Shown here: positions 8,002-16,283 of the stretch, piece after piece
How positions within the stretch are numbered: position 1 is the stretch's first letter
Layout: the number at the start of each line of letters is the position of its first letter
NCBI GenBank assembly: GCA_964370435.1
Contig: CAYJJG010000013.1
Span: forward strand, 1 to 45,432
Length of the DNA stretch: 45,432 nt
Direction of reading: 5' to 3'
Source of the DNA: CALVGQ01 sp964370435
Lineage (GTDB): Bacteria > Bacillota_I > Bacilli_A > Erysipelotrichales > Erysipelotrichaceae
The notes under the pieces: generated by a model
What the model saw: only the letters and a program-made list of their open reading frames with translations
What the model was told of the DNA's origin: nothing
Database searches by the model: none
Translations under genes and position numbers: made by a program

Positions 8002-8761
8002 AGTGTACTACCTCCACTTTATTTATTATTATTTTAATTAATTTTAAATAGAAGTATTCTACTAAATAACTAATCGCAATGATAATCATGGTCCATGCAA
8101 ATAAATTAGGCATATCTAAGAATATCTTTGCATTATATAAGTTTTCTCCAATAGAATTATCTGGTAATCCTAGTATTTCAGCAGCTATGGCTGCTTTAAA
8201 ACAAAGACCTAATCCTAAAGCACAAGCAGTTTTAAAATAAGGCAATATTGAAGGTATATAAATAGCTCTTAACTTCACATAACTATTAAGCTTAAATACC
8301 TTAGCCATTTCTATTAAAGATGTTGGTGTGTTTTCTATTCCTGCTAAAATATTAGCGTAGAATATAGGTAACCCCATCATAAAGCAGATAACTATGGATA
8401 ATGTTCTTGGAGAAACCCACACTAACAATAATATAATAAAACAAGTAACAGGAACTGCTTTAGCTACCATCATTAATGGACTTATTAGTTTTTTAAACAC
8501 TATATTTTTATAAGCTATATAAGCAAAAAAAGCCCCGGCTATCATAGTTAATAAAAACCCCAAGGAAATTTTTAAAGTAGAGATACCTATAGCTAAATAG
8601 GTATCTCCTTTTAATAATAAATTAAACAAACTAGTAAATGTCGTTAAAGGTGATGGAAGTAATAGCTGTGCACCAACAACGATACTTAAAACTTGCCATA
8701 CTAGTACCCAAAATAGGATAACTAATAAAGTATCTTTTTTAGCCGCCATAATAGAATTCAT
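7988..8761 (-). CDS. ABC transporter permease, NitT/TauT-type importer
   Basis: Binding-protein-dependent permease with about six transmembrane segments; the cytoplasmic coupling-helix region (LIEMAKVFKLNS to PSILPYF) matches the SsuC/TauC family. The start is unclear: in-frame ATGs at 8761 and 8749 and a GTG at 8782 all lie inside the end of the binding-protein gene and none has a clear ribosome binding site. Translational coupling is therefore likely. 8761 is given as the compromise. Confidence 0.85.
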   Translation of the reverse strand: MNSIMAAKKDTLLVILFWVLVWQVLSIVVGAQLLLPSPLTTFTSLFNLLLKGDTYLAIGISTLKISLGFLLTMIAGAFFAYIAYKNIVFKKLISPLMMVAKAVPVTCFIILLLVWVSPRTLSIVICFMMGLPIFYANILAGIENTPTSLIEMAKVFKLNSYVKLRAIYIPSILPYFKTACALGLGLCFKAAIAAEILGLPDNSIGENLYNAKIFLDMPNLFAWTMIIIAISYLVEYFYLKLIKIIINKVEVVHYVKN

Positions 8762-9746
8762 CAGCAGGTAGTGTTCCACCAACTGATGCTGGATTTTGCT
8801 TATGAAGCTCAGCTAAATATCCAGATAACATCGTTTTCATGTCAGCTCCATCAATTAAAGCAATTCCACAATATGGAAGTGCTTTTAAAGCTACAGCTTC
8901 AGGTACTATTTCATATTTACCTACTAATACAGCCGCTTCTTCCAAATTAGCATTTACATATTCTGCAGAACTCTTATAATGTGCTAAGAAAGCATCTACT
9001 GCTTCTTTATTTTCTGCTACAAAATCTGTTCTAGCAACAACTACTCCTGTAATTAAAGCACTACTTGATCCTGTATTATCCCATTCTTCAGTTAAATCTA
9101 AAGCGATTCTAATATCAGGGTTTTGTGTTTGTGCAGTAGTTACAAAAGGTTGTGGTAACATTGCGACGCCATCGGCATCATTCGCAATAGCAGCAACTAC
9201 TTCTGCTTGCTCACTTTTCCATTCAATAGTTACATCATCTAATAAACCATTTGCATCTAAAATATAATTCAATGCATATTCAGGTGTTGCTCCTTTACCT
9301 GAAGCATAAATAGTTTTTCCAGCTAAATCAGCTATTTCATTTACTGTTTCACTACCTTCTACAATATATAATACCCCTAAAGTATTAATAGCTAAAACTT
9401 GAATAGCACCATCAGTATTGTTATATAAAACTGAAGCTAAGTTAGCAGGTAAAGCTGCTATATCCACTTCACCTTTAGAAATAAGTGGTACTAATTCATC
9501 GGTAGTAGCAGTAATTGAAACATCATAATTGTTGTCAGTTAGTACGCCACTATGTACATCATCCATAAATTTAATCATACCCATAGCTGTAGGGCCTTTT
9601 AATGCTCTTATACTCATATCTACAGGTGTTATTGCCTCTGTAGGTAGTGATGGTGTCGGTGTTTCTTCTGGTACCTCAGTAGTAGTACAACCTGTAAATA
9701 CTACAAGTAATAGTGAAACTAAAAATATTAGTGTTTTTCTTTTCAT
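8739..9746 (-). CDS. ABC transporter substrate-binding lipoprotein, NitT/TauT type
   Basis: Binding protein of 335 residues with a lipoprotein signal peptide: lipobox VFTGC with Cys20, then a Thr/Pro/Glu-rich linker to about residue 42. The mature part starts with RALKGPTAMGMIKF, a pattern of the SsuA/TauA-like family. The substrate is unknown; nitrate, sulfonates, thiamine precursors or a metal-chelate are all possible. It lies 13 bases after the Crp/Fnr-type regulator gene and overlaps the permease gene. Confidence 0.85.
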   Translation of the reverse strand: MKRKTLIFLVSLLLVVFTGCTTTEVPEETPTPSLPTEAITPVDMSIRALKGPTAMGMIKFMDDVHSGVLTDNNYDVSITATTDELVPLISKGEVDIAALPANLASVLYNNTDGAIQVLAINTLGVLYIVEGSETVNEIADLAGKTIYASGKGATPEYALNYILDANGLLDDVTIEWKSEQAEVVAAIANDADGVAMLPQPFVTTAQTQNPDIRIALDLTEEWDNTGSSSALITGVVVARTDFVAENKEAVDAFLAHYKSSAEYVNANLEEAAVLVGKYEIVPEAVALKALPYCGIALIDGADMKTMLSGYLAELHKQNPASVGGTLPADEFYYGG

Positions 9747-9759
9747 TTTTCTTTCCCTT

Positions 9760-10392
9760 TCATTGATAGTAAATTTTTTCTAAAGCTTTGATATCCTTGA
9801 TAACTAATTGGTTATCGGCTACTGAAACTATATGCCTATTTTTTAAATAAGTCAACTCGCGATAGAAGCTTGCCCTACTCATTCCAAGATAGCTTGCTAA
9901 TTTATCACGATGGTGCATCATGATGACTAAATCGTTGTTTTCTTCTACAAGATAAGCTGCTATTTTTTTTAAAGCAGTAGGCATTGTTAATTGCTTAATT
10001 CTACGTAATAAGAAGTCTACTTTCGTATTATACAACATTACAAATCTAAATGCCAAATCACCATTTTCTTTCATCATCTTCACAATAATATCTTTATTGA
10101 TAAAGCAGATTTCACAGCCACCTCTACATTTTAATGTAGTCGTCATTGCTTCTTCAGAAAATATAGTACTGATGCCAAAAGTTTCATTTTCTTTTAGAGT
10201 AGAAAGATGAATTTCGTACCCATCTGGTAGTAATTGATACACTTCCACTATACCCTTTACTATTACTCCAATGTCCTTAGTGTTTACATTAATAGCTTGT
10301 GTTTTATCAAACTTTTTAAACACTAATCCCTCTGTAGGAAATGAAATACCTTTGAATAATTCTGAGCTATCTAGATACCTATTTTGATTCAA
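9760..10392 (-). CDS. Crp/Fnr-family transcription regulator
   Basis: 210 residues: an N-terminal cyclic-nucleotide-binding-like beta barrel (about 20-125), a dimer helix (about 125-150), and a C-terminal winged helix with recognition segment HRDKLASYLGMSRASFYREL. Cys residues in the barrel (CRGGCEICF) could bind metal or sense redox. The start is TTG at 10392, preceded by AAGGAG at 7 bases. It is first in the operon with the NitT/TauT importer and divergent from the GTPase genes, so it probably controls both. The ligand is unknown. Confidence 0.88.
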   Translation of the reverse strand: MNQNRYLDSSELFKGISFPTEGLVFKKFDKTQAINVNTKDIGVIVKGIVEVYQLLPDGYEIHLSTLKENETFGISTIFSEEAMTTTLKCRGGCEICFINKDIIVKMMKENGDLAFRFVMLYNTKVDFLLRRIKQLTMPTALKKIAAYLVEENNDLVIMMHHRDKLASYLGMSRASFYRELTYLKNRHIVSVADNQLVIKDIKALEKIYYQ

Positions 10393-10417
10393 TGTAAGGC
10401 TCCTTTCAGTAGCTAAA

Positions 10418-10469
10418 TTAGCCTAAGCTAACATATATTATATTATAACAGATATTATCTATACTGCAA
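10418..10469 (-). promoter_or_regulatory. Promoter and FNR-geometry dyad upstream of the Crp/Fnr-type gene
   Basis: Minus strand TTGCAG (10469-10464), 16-base spacer, TATAAT (10447-10442). Just downstream lies TTAGC-N4-GCTAA (10418-10431), with the arm length and 4-base gap of Crp/Fnr sites (FNR itself uses TTGAT-N4-ATCAA). Its place after the -10 box suggests autorepression. Confidence 0.55.
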
Positions 10470-10562
10470 CTATAACAATCCTATTAAAAACTGATAAGTG
10501 TCTCATATAAGATAGTTTTTTTAAAAATGTTATACTAAACTAACTTTTATAGGAGTAGTATT

Positions 10563-11249
10563 ATGTTAGAAAAAATTATATTGTTTTCTGGTTCTTCTGC
10601 TGTTGGAAAAACTTCTTTAATAAAATGGTTAATACCTTATTTAAAAGAAGCAACATTAGAGGTAAGTTTATGTAAGATTGATTGTTTCGATAATAAAGAA
10701 AAAGTCAAAGATATAGACATACCTTATCTATTAGCCGCAAGTAATGATATTTGTCCAGATCATTTTTTAGTATCTAATCTTCCTGAATTATGGAGTTGGT
10801 CTTTAAAAAATGAATCGAATACCCTCATGATCGAAACTGCTGGTTTATGTCATCGTTGTTCTCCTGCAAGTGAAAAGATGATTGCAGGATGTATTGTTGA
10901 TTGCACCTCAAGTACTAAGGCTCCTCAAAGCTTAGGACCTATGTTACTGTTTGCTGATTTTGTGGTGGTGACTAAGATTGATATGGTATCACAGGCTGAG
11001 CGTGAAATTATCTTATGGAAAATAGGACAACTAAATCCTTCTGCCCAGTTATTTGCCGTAGATAATTTAGCAGGCTATGGAATACAACCACTGGTACAAT
11101 ATTTAATTCAGTGTCAAGCACAAGCCTCTTTTGAAGGCGATAAACTTCGCAATACCATGCCAATGGGAGTATGTTCTTACTGTGTTGGTGAATGTCGTGT
11201 TGGTAGTGACTTTCAACAGGGAATCATATCTAAGATTGAGGTAAATTAA
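10563..11249 (+). CDS. G3E/HypB-UreG-like GTPase with cysteine motifs
   Basis: P-loop GTPase of 228 residues related to metallocenter-assembly NTPases (HypB, UreG, CobW). It has the P-loop GSSAVGKTS (10-18), a switch-like Asp/Glu segment with MIETAG, and TKID (about 137-140) in place of the NKxD base-recognition motif. Two Cys groups could bind metal: C96xxC99 with C110 and C114, and C204xxC207xxxC211 near the C-terminus. It starts after AGGAG and its stop overlaps the next ATG by one base. With the ABC ATPase and the binding-protein-like gene it forms a three-gene operon. The role in metal insertion is inferred; no client metalloenzyme is in the window. Confidence 0.75.
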   Translation: MLEKIILFSGSSAVGKTSLIKWLIPYLKEATLEVSLCKIDCFDNKEKVKDIDIPYLLAASNDICPDHFLVSNLPELWSWSLKNESNTLMIETAGLCHRCSPASEKMIAGCIVDCTSSTKAPQSLGPMLLFADFVVVTKIDMVSQAEREIILWKIGQLNPSAQLFAVDNLAGYGIQPLVQYLIQCQAQASFEGDKLRNTMPMGVCSYCVGECRVGSDFQQGIISKIEVN

Positions 11250-11986
11250 TGAAAAAATTAACGATATTACCAGGAAGAAATAAACAGCATATTAAAGAAT
11301 CTTTTAAAGAAATAGTTTTAGAACTTGGAAACATTGTTGCCATTGTAGGCAATACCGGCTCAGGCAAGAGTCGTTTCATTAAAGATATTGAACAGTTGGT
11401 CAACCAAGACTCTATAACACAACGACAAATCCTCATCGACGACAAAAAAATTAATATTCAAGAGCGAACGAATTATAAATTAATTGCTCATTTAAGCCAA
11501 AACATGCGCTTTATGTTAGATACTAGTGTGCAAGAATTTATCGATTTACATAATGCTTGCAGAAATAAAAACATTAGTAGTGAAGCCGTATTAGAAGTCG
11601 CTAATGCTATCACTAATGAAGCGATAACTTTAGATATGAGTTTAAACCTATTAAGTGGTGGACAATCACGTGCTTTAATGATTGCTGATATCGCGCTTAT
11701 ATGTGATAGCCCTATTATTTTAATTGATGAAATCGAAAATGCTGGTATTGATAAAATCAAAGCCCTAAAATACCTCATTGATAATCAAAAATTAGTACTA
11801 CTTGTTACTCATGATCCACACACTGCATTACTTGCAAATAGTCGCATCATCATGAAACAAGGCGGAGTACATCAAGTACTACAAACTACAGCTCAAGAAA
11901 AACAACTGTACCAAAAACTAAATGAAGAATATTATCAGCAGTTAGCATTTCAAGCCAAACTTAGACAAGGAGAGCATATAGCATGA
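11249..11986 (+). CDS. Lone ABC-type ATPase of the GTPase operon
   Basis: 245 residues with Walker A GNTGSGKSR (34-42), a full signature LSGGQSRAL (135-143), Walker B IILIDEIENAG (156-166) and switch His in THDPHTA. No membrane segment and no permease gene beside it. The Walker B carries EIENAG in place of DEPT, as in some non-transport ABC proteins. It overlaps the GTPase gene by 1 base and the next gene by 4 (ATGA), so the three proteins are probably made in fixed ratio. A soluble role (metal or cofactor delivery) is a guess; it might instead serve the importer across the divergent promoter. Confidence 0.75.
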   Translation: MKKLTILPGRNKQHIKESFKEIVLELGNIVAIVGNTGSGKSRFIKDIEQLVNQDSITQRQILIDDKKINIQERTNYKLIAHLSQNMRFMLDTSVQEFIDLHNACRNKNISSEAVLEVANAITNEAITLDMSLNLLSGGQSRALMIADIALICDSPIILIDEIENAGIDKIKALKYLIDNQKLVLLVTHDPHTALLANSRIIMKQGGVHQVLQTTAQEKQLYQKLNEEYYQQLAFQAKLRQGEHIA

Positions 11987-12894
11987 AAAAAGTAGTATTG
12001 TATTGGAATCATATATGTATATTGTTTAATCAAGAAAAGCGTTTTTTAAATGAAATTAAAGAAAGTCTTTTAAAACAAGGTATCGATTTAGAAATTCATT
12101 ATTTTGGATTAGGTAGTGAATATCCTATGTCAGAATATTTAAGTAAAGAAGATGTGCTGCTTCCTGACGTTATCGTTACAGCTGATTTAGAAGTAGTCGA
12201 ACATAAAAAAATATTTAATAAGCTAAGAGCTCTTCACGAAGTAGAATCTTGGATAAAATTAAAAGATACAAAAGTGATTCAACACATACGAAGAAAAAAG
12301 ACACTCCTTCCCTTTGTAGCGATACCTTTGGTATGTTACACCACAGATAAAAGTATTAATCAAAAAAGCATTATTGAAATGACTAAAGAAAATAATTTTT
12401 CATTTGGTGGCATTAATAATTCAGCAGGAAAAACAATCACAAAAGCCGTTTGGCAACTTTATGGCAAACAAGAGGCTAGTGACTTATTAGATAACAGCCT
12501 TATTAGTGCTATGCCGATAGCCGCTTTTCAAGCTGTACGTACAAACAAAGCCACAACAGCCTTAGTACCCTCTATTTATGCCATGCGCTTTGATAATATA
12601 AATAACTTCATGTGTGAGTTAAAAGAAGGAAAATTTATTCTTCCCTCTTTTGTATTAGCTAGAAAAAGCATCGATGAGCAGGCAGCAAAAACAGTAATAG
12701 AAGCAATTTGTAGTGAAGCCTTTTGTAAGTTTTATGCTGAAAATGGTGATTTAATCATTTGTCCTGATTATGATGTTAAAGAGCATAAAGTAGATAATTT
12801 TACAGTATTATCACAAGATTTTATCAATCAATTAGAGGATGAAGAATTTTATAATTTATATACTTCAAAAATTGAGAGTGCTAAATATCTTTAG
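11983..12894 (+). CDS. Signal-less periplasmic-binding-protein-like protein
   Basis: 303 residues, no signal peptide, lipobox or membrane segment, so it should be cytosolic. The composition and layout (beta-alpha start VVLYWNHICILF, VIVTADLEVVE, a central SFGGINNSAG, later AMPIAAFQAVRTNKA) recall the type II solute-binding fold. I do not recognise the family with certainty. It is the third gene of the operon with the GTPase and lone ABC ATPase, starting after AAGGAG with a 4-base overlap. The stop codon lies in the loop side of a hairpin shared with the converging MFS gene. A cytosolic ligand- or metal-cofactor-binding role is inferred. Confidence 0.55.
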   Translation: MKKVVLYWNHICILFNQEKRFLNEIKESLLKQGIDLEIHYFGLGSEYPMSEYLSKEDVLLPDVIVTADLEVVEHKKIFNKLRALHEVESWIKLKDTKVIQHIRRKKTLLPFVAIPLVCYTTDKSINQKSIIEMTKENNFSFGGINNSAGKTITKAVWQLYGKQEASDLLDNSLISAMPIAAFQAVRTNKATTALVPSIYAMRFDNINNFMCELKEGKFILPSFVLARKSIDEQAAKTVIEAICSEAFCKFYAENGDLIICPDYDVKEHKVDNFTVLSQDFINQLEDEEFYNLYTSKIESAKYL

Positions 12895-12900
12895 CACTCT
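12875..12900. terminator. Hairpin holding the overlapping stop codons of two converging genes
   Basis: A perfect 11-bp stem (AGAGTGCTAAA, 12875-12885, with 12890-12900) and a 4-base loop. Both stop codons (plus TAG 12892-12894, minus TAA 12893-12891) lie in its right arm. On the minus strand a TTTTT run follows 4 bases later; on the plus strand T-rich sequence begins 10 bases later. Confidence 0.75.
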
Positions 12901-14120
12901 ACATTAACTATTTTTTCGATAGCGCTCTTATTTCGGTCCACCAAAATAAAATTCATTACTAAACCAAATAAAGCAAACAACACAAATACACTACGGTAAG
13001 ATAACCCTGTCGCAAGTATTCCTGCTAGTATCCTAAAAATCATTACCATCAAGCTCATAGTGATATTTAATAGGCTATAGACTCTGGAGCGTTTATTCAC
13101 TGGTAAATATAGTTGTACTGCACTTTCTCTAAGTGTCATACTTGTTACACCCATCATTCCTAGTAAAAATTGTGTAATCAACATACCACTAAAAGGTAGA
13201 AATATAATTATCATCTCAGCTATATTGTAAAGTTTATACACTATGTTGGCGATAAAGTATTTCTGCTCTTTTTTTATTGTTTGTACATATTGCACATATC
13301 CTCCAATAAACCTGCCTAGTGTTTGTGCTGCCACATAAATAGAATACATCGTTGTACTCAACAAAGCAGATGTTTGAAAGAAAGCTATTAGTACCACCGA
13401 TCCACCTTGAGTTGTGGCGTTAGTAATTGCCATATAACCATATAAGGAACGTACCCCTACTTCTTCTTTTAAGTAATCAATCCCTTCTTGAAGCTGACTA
13501 ATATAATTTTTAAAGCTGAATTGTTGATTTGGTTTTAGTAGCTTTGTTTCATCCAACTGAATATTTTTTTCTAAGGTAGCCGCTATAAATAAAAGTATTC
13601 CTTGAATAAAGAAAAGCATCTCTATACCAAAGGCAACATACATGATTGCTGAAATCGGAGTCACTAAAAAGGTAACTAAGGGATATACCATAGAAGATAC
13701 AGCAAATCCTTTTTGCATAAACCCCTCAGGAATTAAGTCCGGATAAATACTTTGGTAAGCACATTGGTATACTGAGCCAATTGTAGTAACCCCTAAACTT
13801 AAAACAAGATAAATACTATAATTAAATCCTATTTGTAGTGACACTAAACTAAAGACAATATATAGAAAAGACATAACATAATCCAATCCATAGATAAAGG
13901 GCCTTCTTGGATGAGCATCCATATAAGGTGCTACTAATAAAGGAATTATTGTCATTGGAATCATCGTTATTGCAGAAAAAACTCCTGATAAAAATACTGA
14001 TTGTGTTTGATCAAAAACTACTAAGGATAAGGCAAAGCTAACTAAACCTTGATCAAAAGCACTAATAATTGTACCAGCTGTTATTATAGTAAAGTTTTTA
14101 TTCCATAAAGTTTTCTTCAT
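12891..14120 (-). CDS. Major facilitator superfamily transporter
   Basis: 409 residues with about 12 hydrophobic segments. The loop between segments 2 and 3 is APYMDAHPRRPFIYGLDY, the MFS signature region of the macrolide-efflux/MefA-like branch. The start ATG follows AGAGGTGA. It has its own promoter (14139-14167) and converges on the GTPase operon, sharing a terminator with it. Efflux is likely, the substrate unknown. Confidence 0.85.
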   Translation of the reverse strand: MKKTLWNKNFTIITAGTIISAFDQGLVSFALSLVVFDQTQSVFLSGVFSAITMIPMTIIPLLVAPYMDAHPRRPFIYGLDYVMSFLYIVFSLVSLQIGFNYSIYLVLSLGVTTIGSVYQCAYQSIYPDLIPEGFMQKGFAVSSMVYPLVTFLVTPISAIMYVAFGIEMLFFIQGILLFIAATLEKNIQLDETKLLKPNQQFSFKNYISQLQEGIDYLKEEVGVRSLYGYMAITNATTQGGSVVLIAFFQTSALLSTTMYSIYVAAQTLGRFIGGYVQYVQTIKKEQKYFIANIVYKLYNIAEMIIIFLPFSGMLITQFLLGMMGVTSMTLRESAVQLYLPVNKRSRVYSLLNITMSLMVMIFRILAGILATGLSYRSVFVLFALFGLVMNFILVDRNKSAIEKIVNVEC

Positions 14121-14138
14121 TAAATCACCTCTTATATA

Positions 14139-14167
14139 ATTATAAAGAGGCTAGCATTAAAAATCAA
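14139..14167 (-). promoter_or_regulatory. Promoter of the MFS gene
   Basis: Minus strand TTGATT (14167-14162), 17-base spacer, TATAAT (14144-14139), 18 bases before the start codon. Confidence 0.7.
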
Positions 14168-14218
14168 AAGATTGATATTGGGAAATTTAAGCATTAAACA
14201 TTGCTTAAAGATGCATTT

Positions 14219-15394
14219 TTATTTAAATTTTAGGAAACTTTTATTAGTTGATAAATGATACGCTTCCTTATATTTACGCTTTTTAATATAGATATCCATT
14301 AAATAACTGACATGGAATTTTGCAATTCCTACATGATAATTTTTTCCATAAATAAGCTCTTCTAACTTATTTTGTAGAACTGGGCTATCTTCATTATATG
14401 CTACTACAATATCAAATAATAGTTTTTCAAGTATGAGCTCTTCATCCACATTATCACGAAGCTTATCAATATAGAACTGTGTCTGCTCCTGATCTTTAGT
14501 TTCCATACTAATCCACGCTAATTTATGATAAATATAGAATTTACCAATCCTATCAGCTTCTTTTTCTAATGCTTTTAACAGATGAAATTTAGCTTGATCG
14601 TATTTTTTATGTGCTATTAAAGAAGCACCTAAATTATAATCCACTAATCCTTGTAGAGCTTCTATATCTATTGCTAGGTTATCACAGCGCTGATAATACT
14701 TATACATCAATGCTACATTGTATAAATTCGCATGACTATTGGCAATACTTAAACTTAAATAATACATCATGAGCACCAAGCCTTCATCATTAGCTTTTAA
14801 ATATCCTTCTTGAGCACAGTCTATTGCTTGCTCAAATAATCCTACTACTTCATAATGATTGGCCATAACTAAATAACTAATACTTTTATTGCTAATAGCT
14901 TGTGCTTGCTCAAAAAAGTATTCTGCTTTACTAGTATCTTCTGTAAGCTTTATAGCCATTAAATAAAATAAGAATTTTTCTTCTTTATTCATTGCTTTCT
15001 TTAGTTTTTCTAATTTTAAATAATGCTCTTTTGCTATTTCATATTGTTTATTATTATAAATTTCATACAACTCAAAGAGTTGAAATGAAATCACTAAATC
15101 GCTATTTAAAAAGAACTCTTTTAAATTTAATATTTCATCACGATAAACATGCTCTTTAATACTAACATAATACGCTTTAAAGTACTTCTCAATCAAATGA
15201 CGACCATAATCATTAGATTGATAATCTACTGCTAATTTTTTAAAAATAGCCCTTAAAATCTCTTCACTAGCTTGTGCTTGATTATTTTCTATCTTCGACA
15301 AATAAGAAACACCACAAATACCCTTAGCTAAATACTCTTGAGAATATCCTTTTTTTAGTCGATGAAAACGAATTATATTACCTTTTTGATCCAT
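14219..15394 (-). CDS. XRE-type regulator with TPR-like C-terminal region
   Basis: 391 residues. The first 55 form a Cro/C1-type helix-turn-helix (RLKKGYSQEYLAKGICGVSYLSKIENNQ); the rest is alpha-helical with repeated tetratricopeptide-like pairs (for example YDQAKFHLLKALEKEADR). This is the layout of peptide-sensing RRNPP regulators (Rgg/PlcR/PrgX type) and of general metabolic regulators. No short signal-peptide gene is visible in the 99-base gap downstream, so peptide sensing is unproven. It starts after GAGGTAG, overlapping the end region of the radical SAM gene's operon, and ends just before the MFS promoter. Confidence 0.8.
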   Translation of the reverse strand: MDQKGNIIRFHRLKKGYSQEYLAKGICGVSYLSKIENNQAQASEEILRAIFKKLAVDYQSNDYGRHLIEKYFKAYYVSIKEHVYRDEILNLKEFFLNSDLVISFQLFELYEIYNNKQYEIAKEHYLKLEKLKKAMNKEEKFLFYLMAIKLTEDTSKAEYFFEQAQAISNKSISYLVMANHYEVVGLFEQAIDCAQEGYLKANDEGLVLMMYYLSLSIANSHANLYNVALMYKYYQRCDNLAIDIEALQGLVDYNLGASLIAHKKYDQAKFHLLKALEKEADRIGKFYIYHKLAWISMETKDQEQTQFYIDKLRDNVDEELILEKLLFDIVVAYNEDSPVLQNKLEELIYGKNYHVGIAKFHVSYLMDIYIKKRKYKEAYHLSTNKSFLKFK

Positions 15395-15403
15395 AGCTCT
15401 ACC

Positions 15404-16279
15404 TCACTCAAATATACTTATTTGTTCTATCTTTTTAGGAAGTGATTGTACATATTGAAAACATTCTTTTTCGCCAAAAAGCATATTATGCTTCTTACAA
15501 AAATCTTTTATCCTTTTGTTTAGCATTCGACTATTTGGACTACCTATTCCATATCTAGAACCAAACCTTCGCATATACTCTAACTTTAATCCTGGAAAAT
15601 GCTCATCTAGCTTTTGATAATAATACTCTCTATTACCGTATCTTAAAGTCATTCCACACCCAAAAGTAATAATCCCTTTTACATTAGCTTCTTTACAATA
15701 CTGTAAAAGTCCATCAATATTTTCTATAGTATCATTTATAAAAGGTAGTAAAGGAGTCATCCACACTATAGTAGGTATCTGTGCTTCATTTAACTTTTTG
15801 AGTGCCTCAAATCGCTCCTTAGTAGTACACACCTTAGGCTCAATTATCTTACATATTGCTTCATCATAAGTAGTTAAAGTCATTTGTACAACGCATTTAG
15901 TTTTTTCATTAATTCGCTTAAAAATAGCTAAATCCCTTAAAACCAAATTCGATTTCGTTAAAACAGCCGCACCAAAACCATACTTATCAATAAGCTCTAG
16001 ACTCTTTCTAGTATATTGAAGTTGCTCTTCTATAGGCATATAGGGATCACACATGGAGCCTGTTGTAATCACTACTTTATCTTTCTTACTTTTTAACTTT
16101 AGTTCTAGTAACTCTAAACCATTTGCTTTTACTTCAATATCTTCAAAAGTATAGGTTTTTCCATAACATTCACTTCTAGAGTCACAATAAATACACCCAT
16201 GCGTACAACCTCGATAAATATTCATACTATTATATTTTGATAAAATACTCTTAACGACTATCTCTTTAATAGTAATCAC
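15404..16279 (-). CDS. Radical SAM protein, spore photoproduct lyase-like (SplB/Rv2578c family)
   Basis: 291 residues with the 4Fe-4S triad C25xxxC29xxC32 (RGCTHGCIYC), and the family motifs TGSMCDPYMPIE and VLTKSN. These SplB-like proteins are common and mostly of unknown function; this one lacks the N-terminal extension of true spore photoproduct lyase. The usual reading starts at GTG (16279), but GAGGTGAT spans that GTG and would be well placed for a start at ATT six bases on, so the start is unsure. It lies 4 bases after ppk1 and 9 before the XRE gene, in one operon. Confidence 0.82.
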   Translation of the reverse strand: MITIKEIVVKSILSKYNSMNIYRGCTHGCIYCDSRSECYGKTYTFEDIEVKANGLELLELKLKSKKDKVVITTGSMCDPYMPIEEQLQYTRKSLELIDKYGFGAAVLTKSNLVLRDLAIFKRINEKTKCVVQMTLTTYDEAICKIIEPKVCTTKERFEALKKLNEAQIPTIVWMTPLLPFINDTIENIDGLLQYCKEANVKGIITFGCGMTLRYGNREYYYQKLDEHFPGLKLEYMRRFGSRYGIGSPNSRMLNKRIKDFCKKHNMLFGEKECFQYVQSLPKKIEQISIFE

Positions 16280-16283
16280 CTCA

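Noticed and set aside
10482..10526. Terminator-like pair of AAAAACT and AGTTTTT in the divergent intergenic region
   Set aside because: The arms are about 20 bases apart with no inner pairing, and there is no upstream gene to end; it sits in the promoter region of the GTPase operon.
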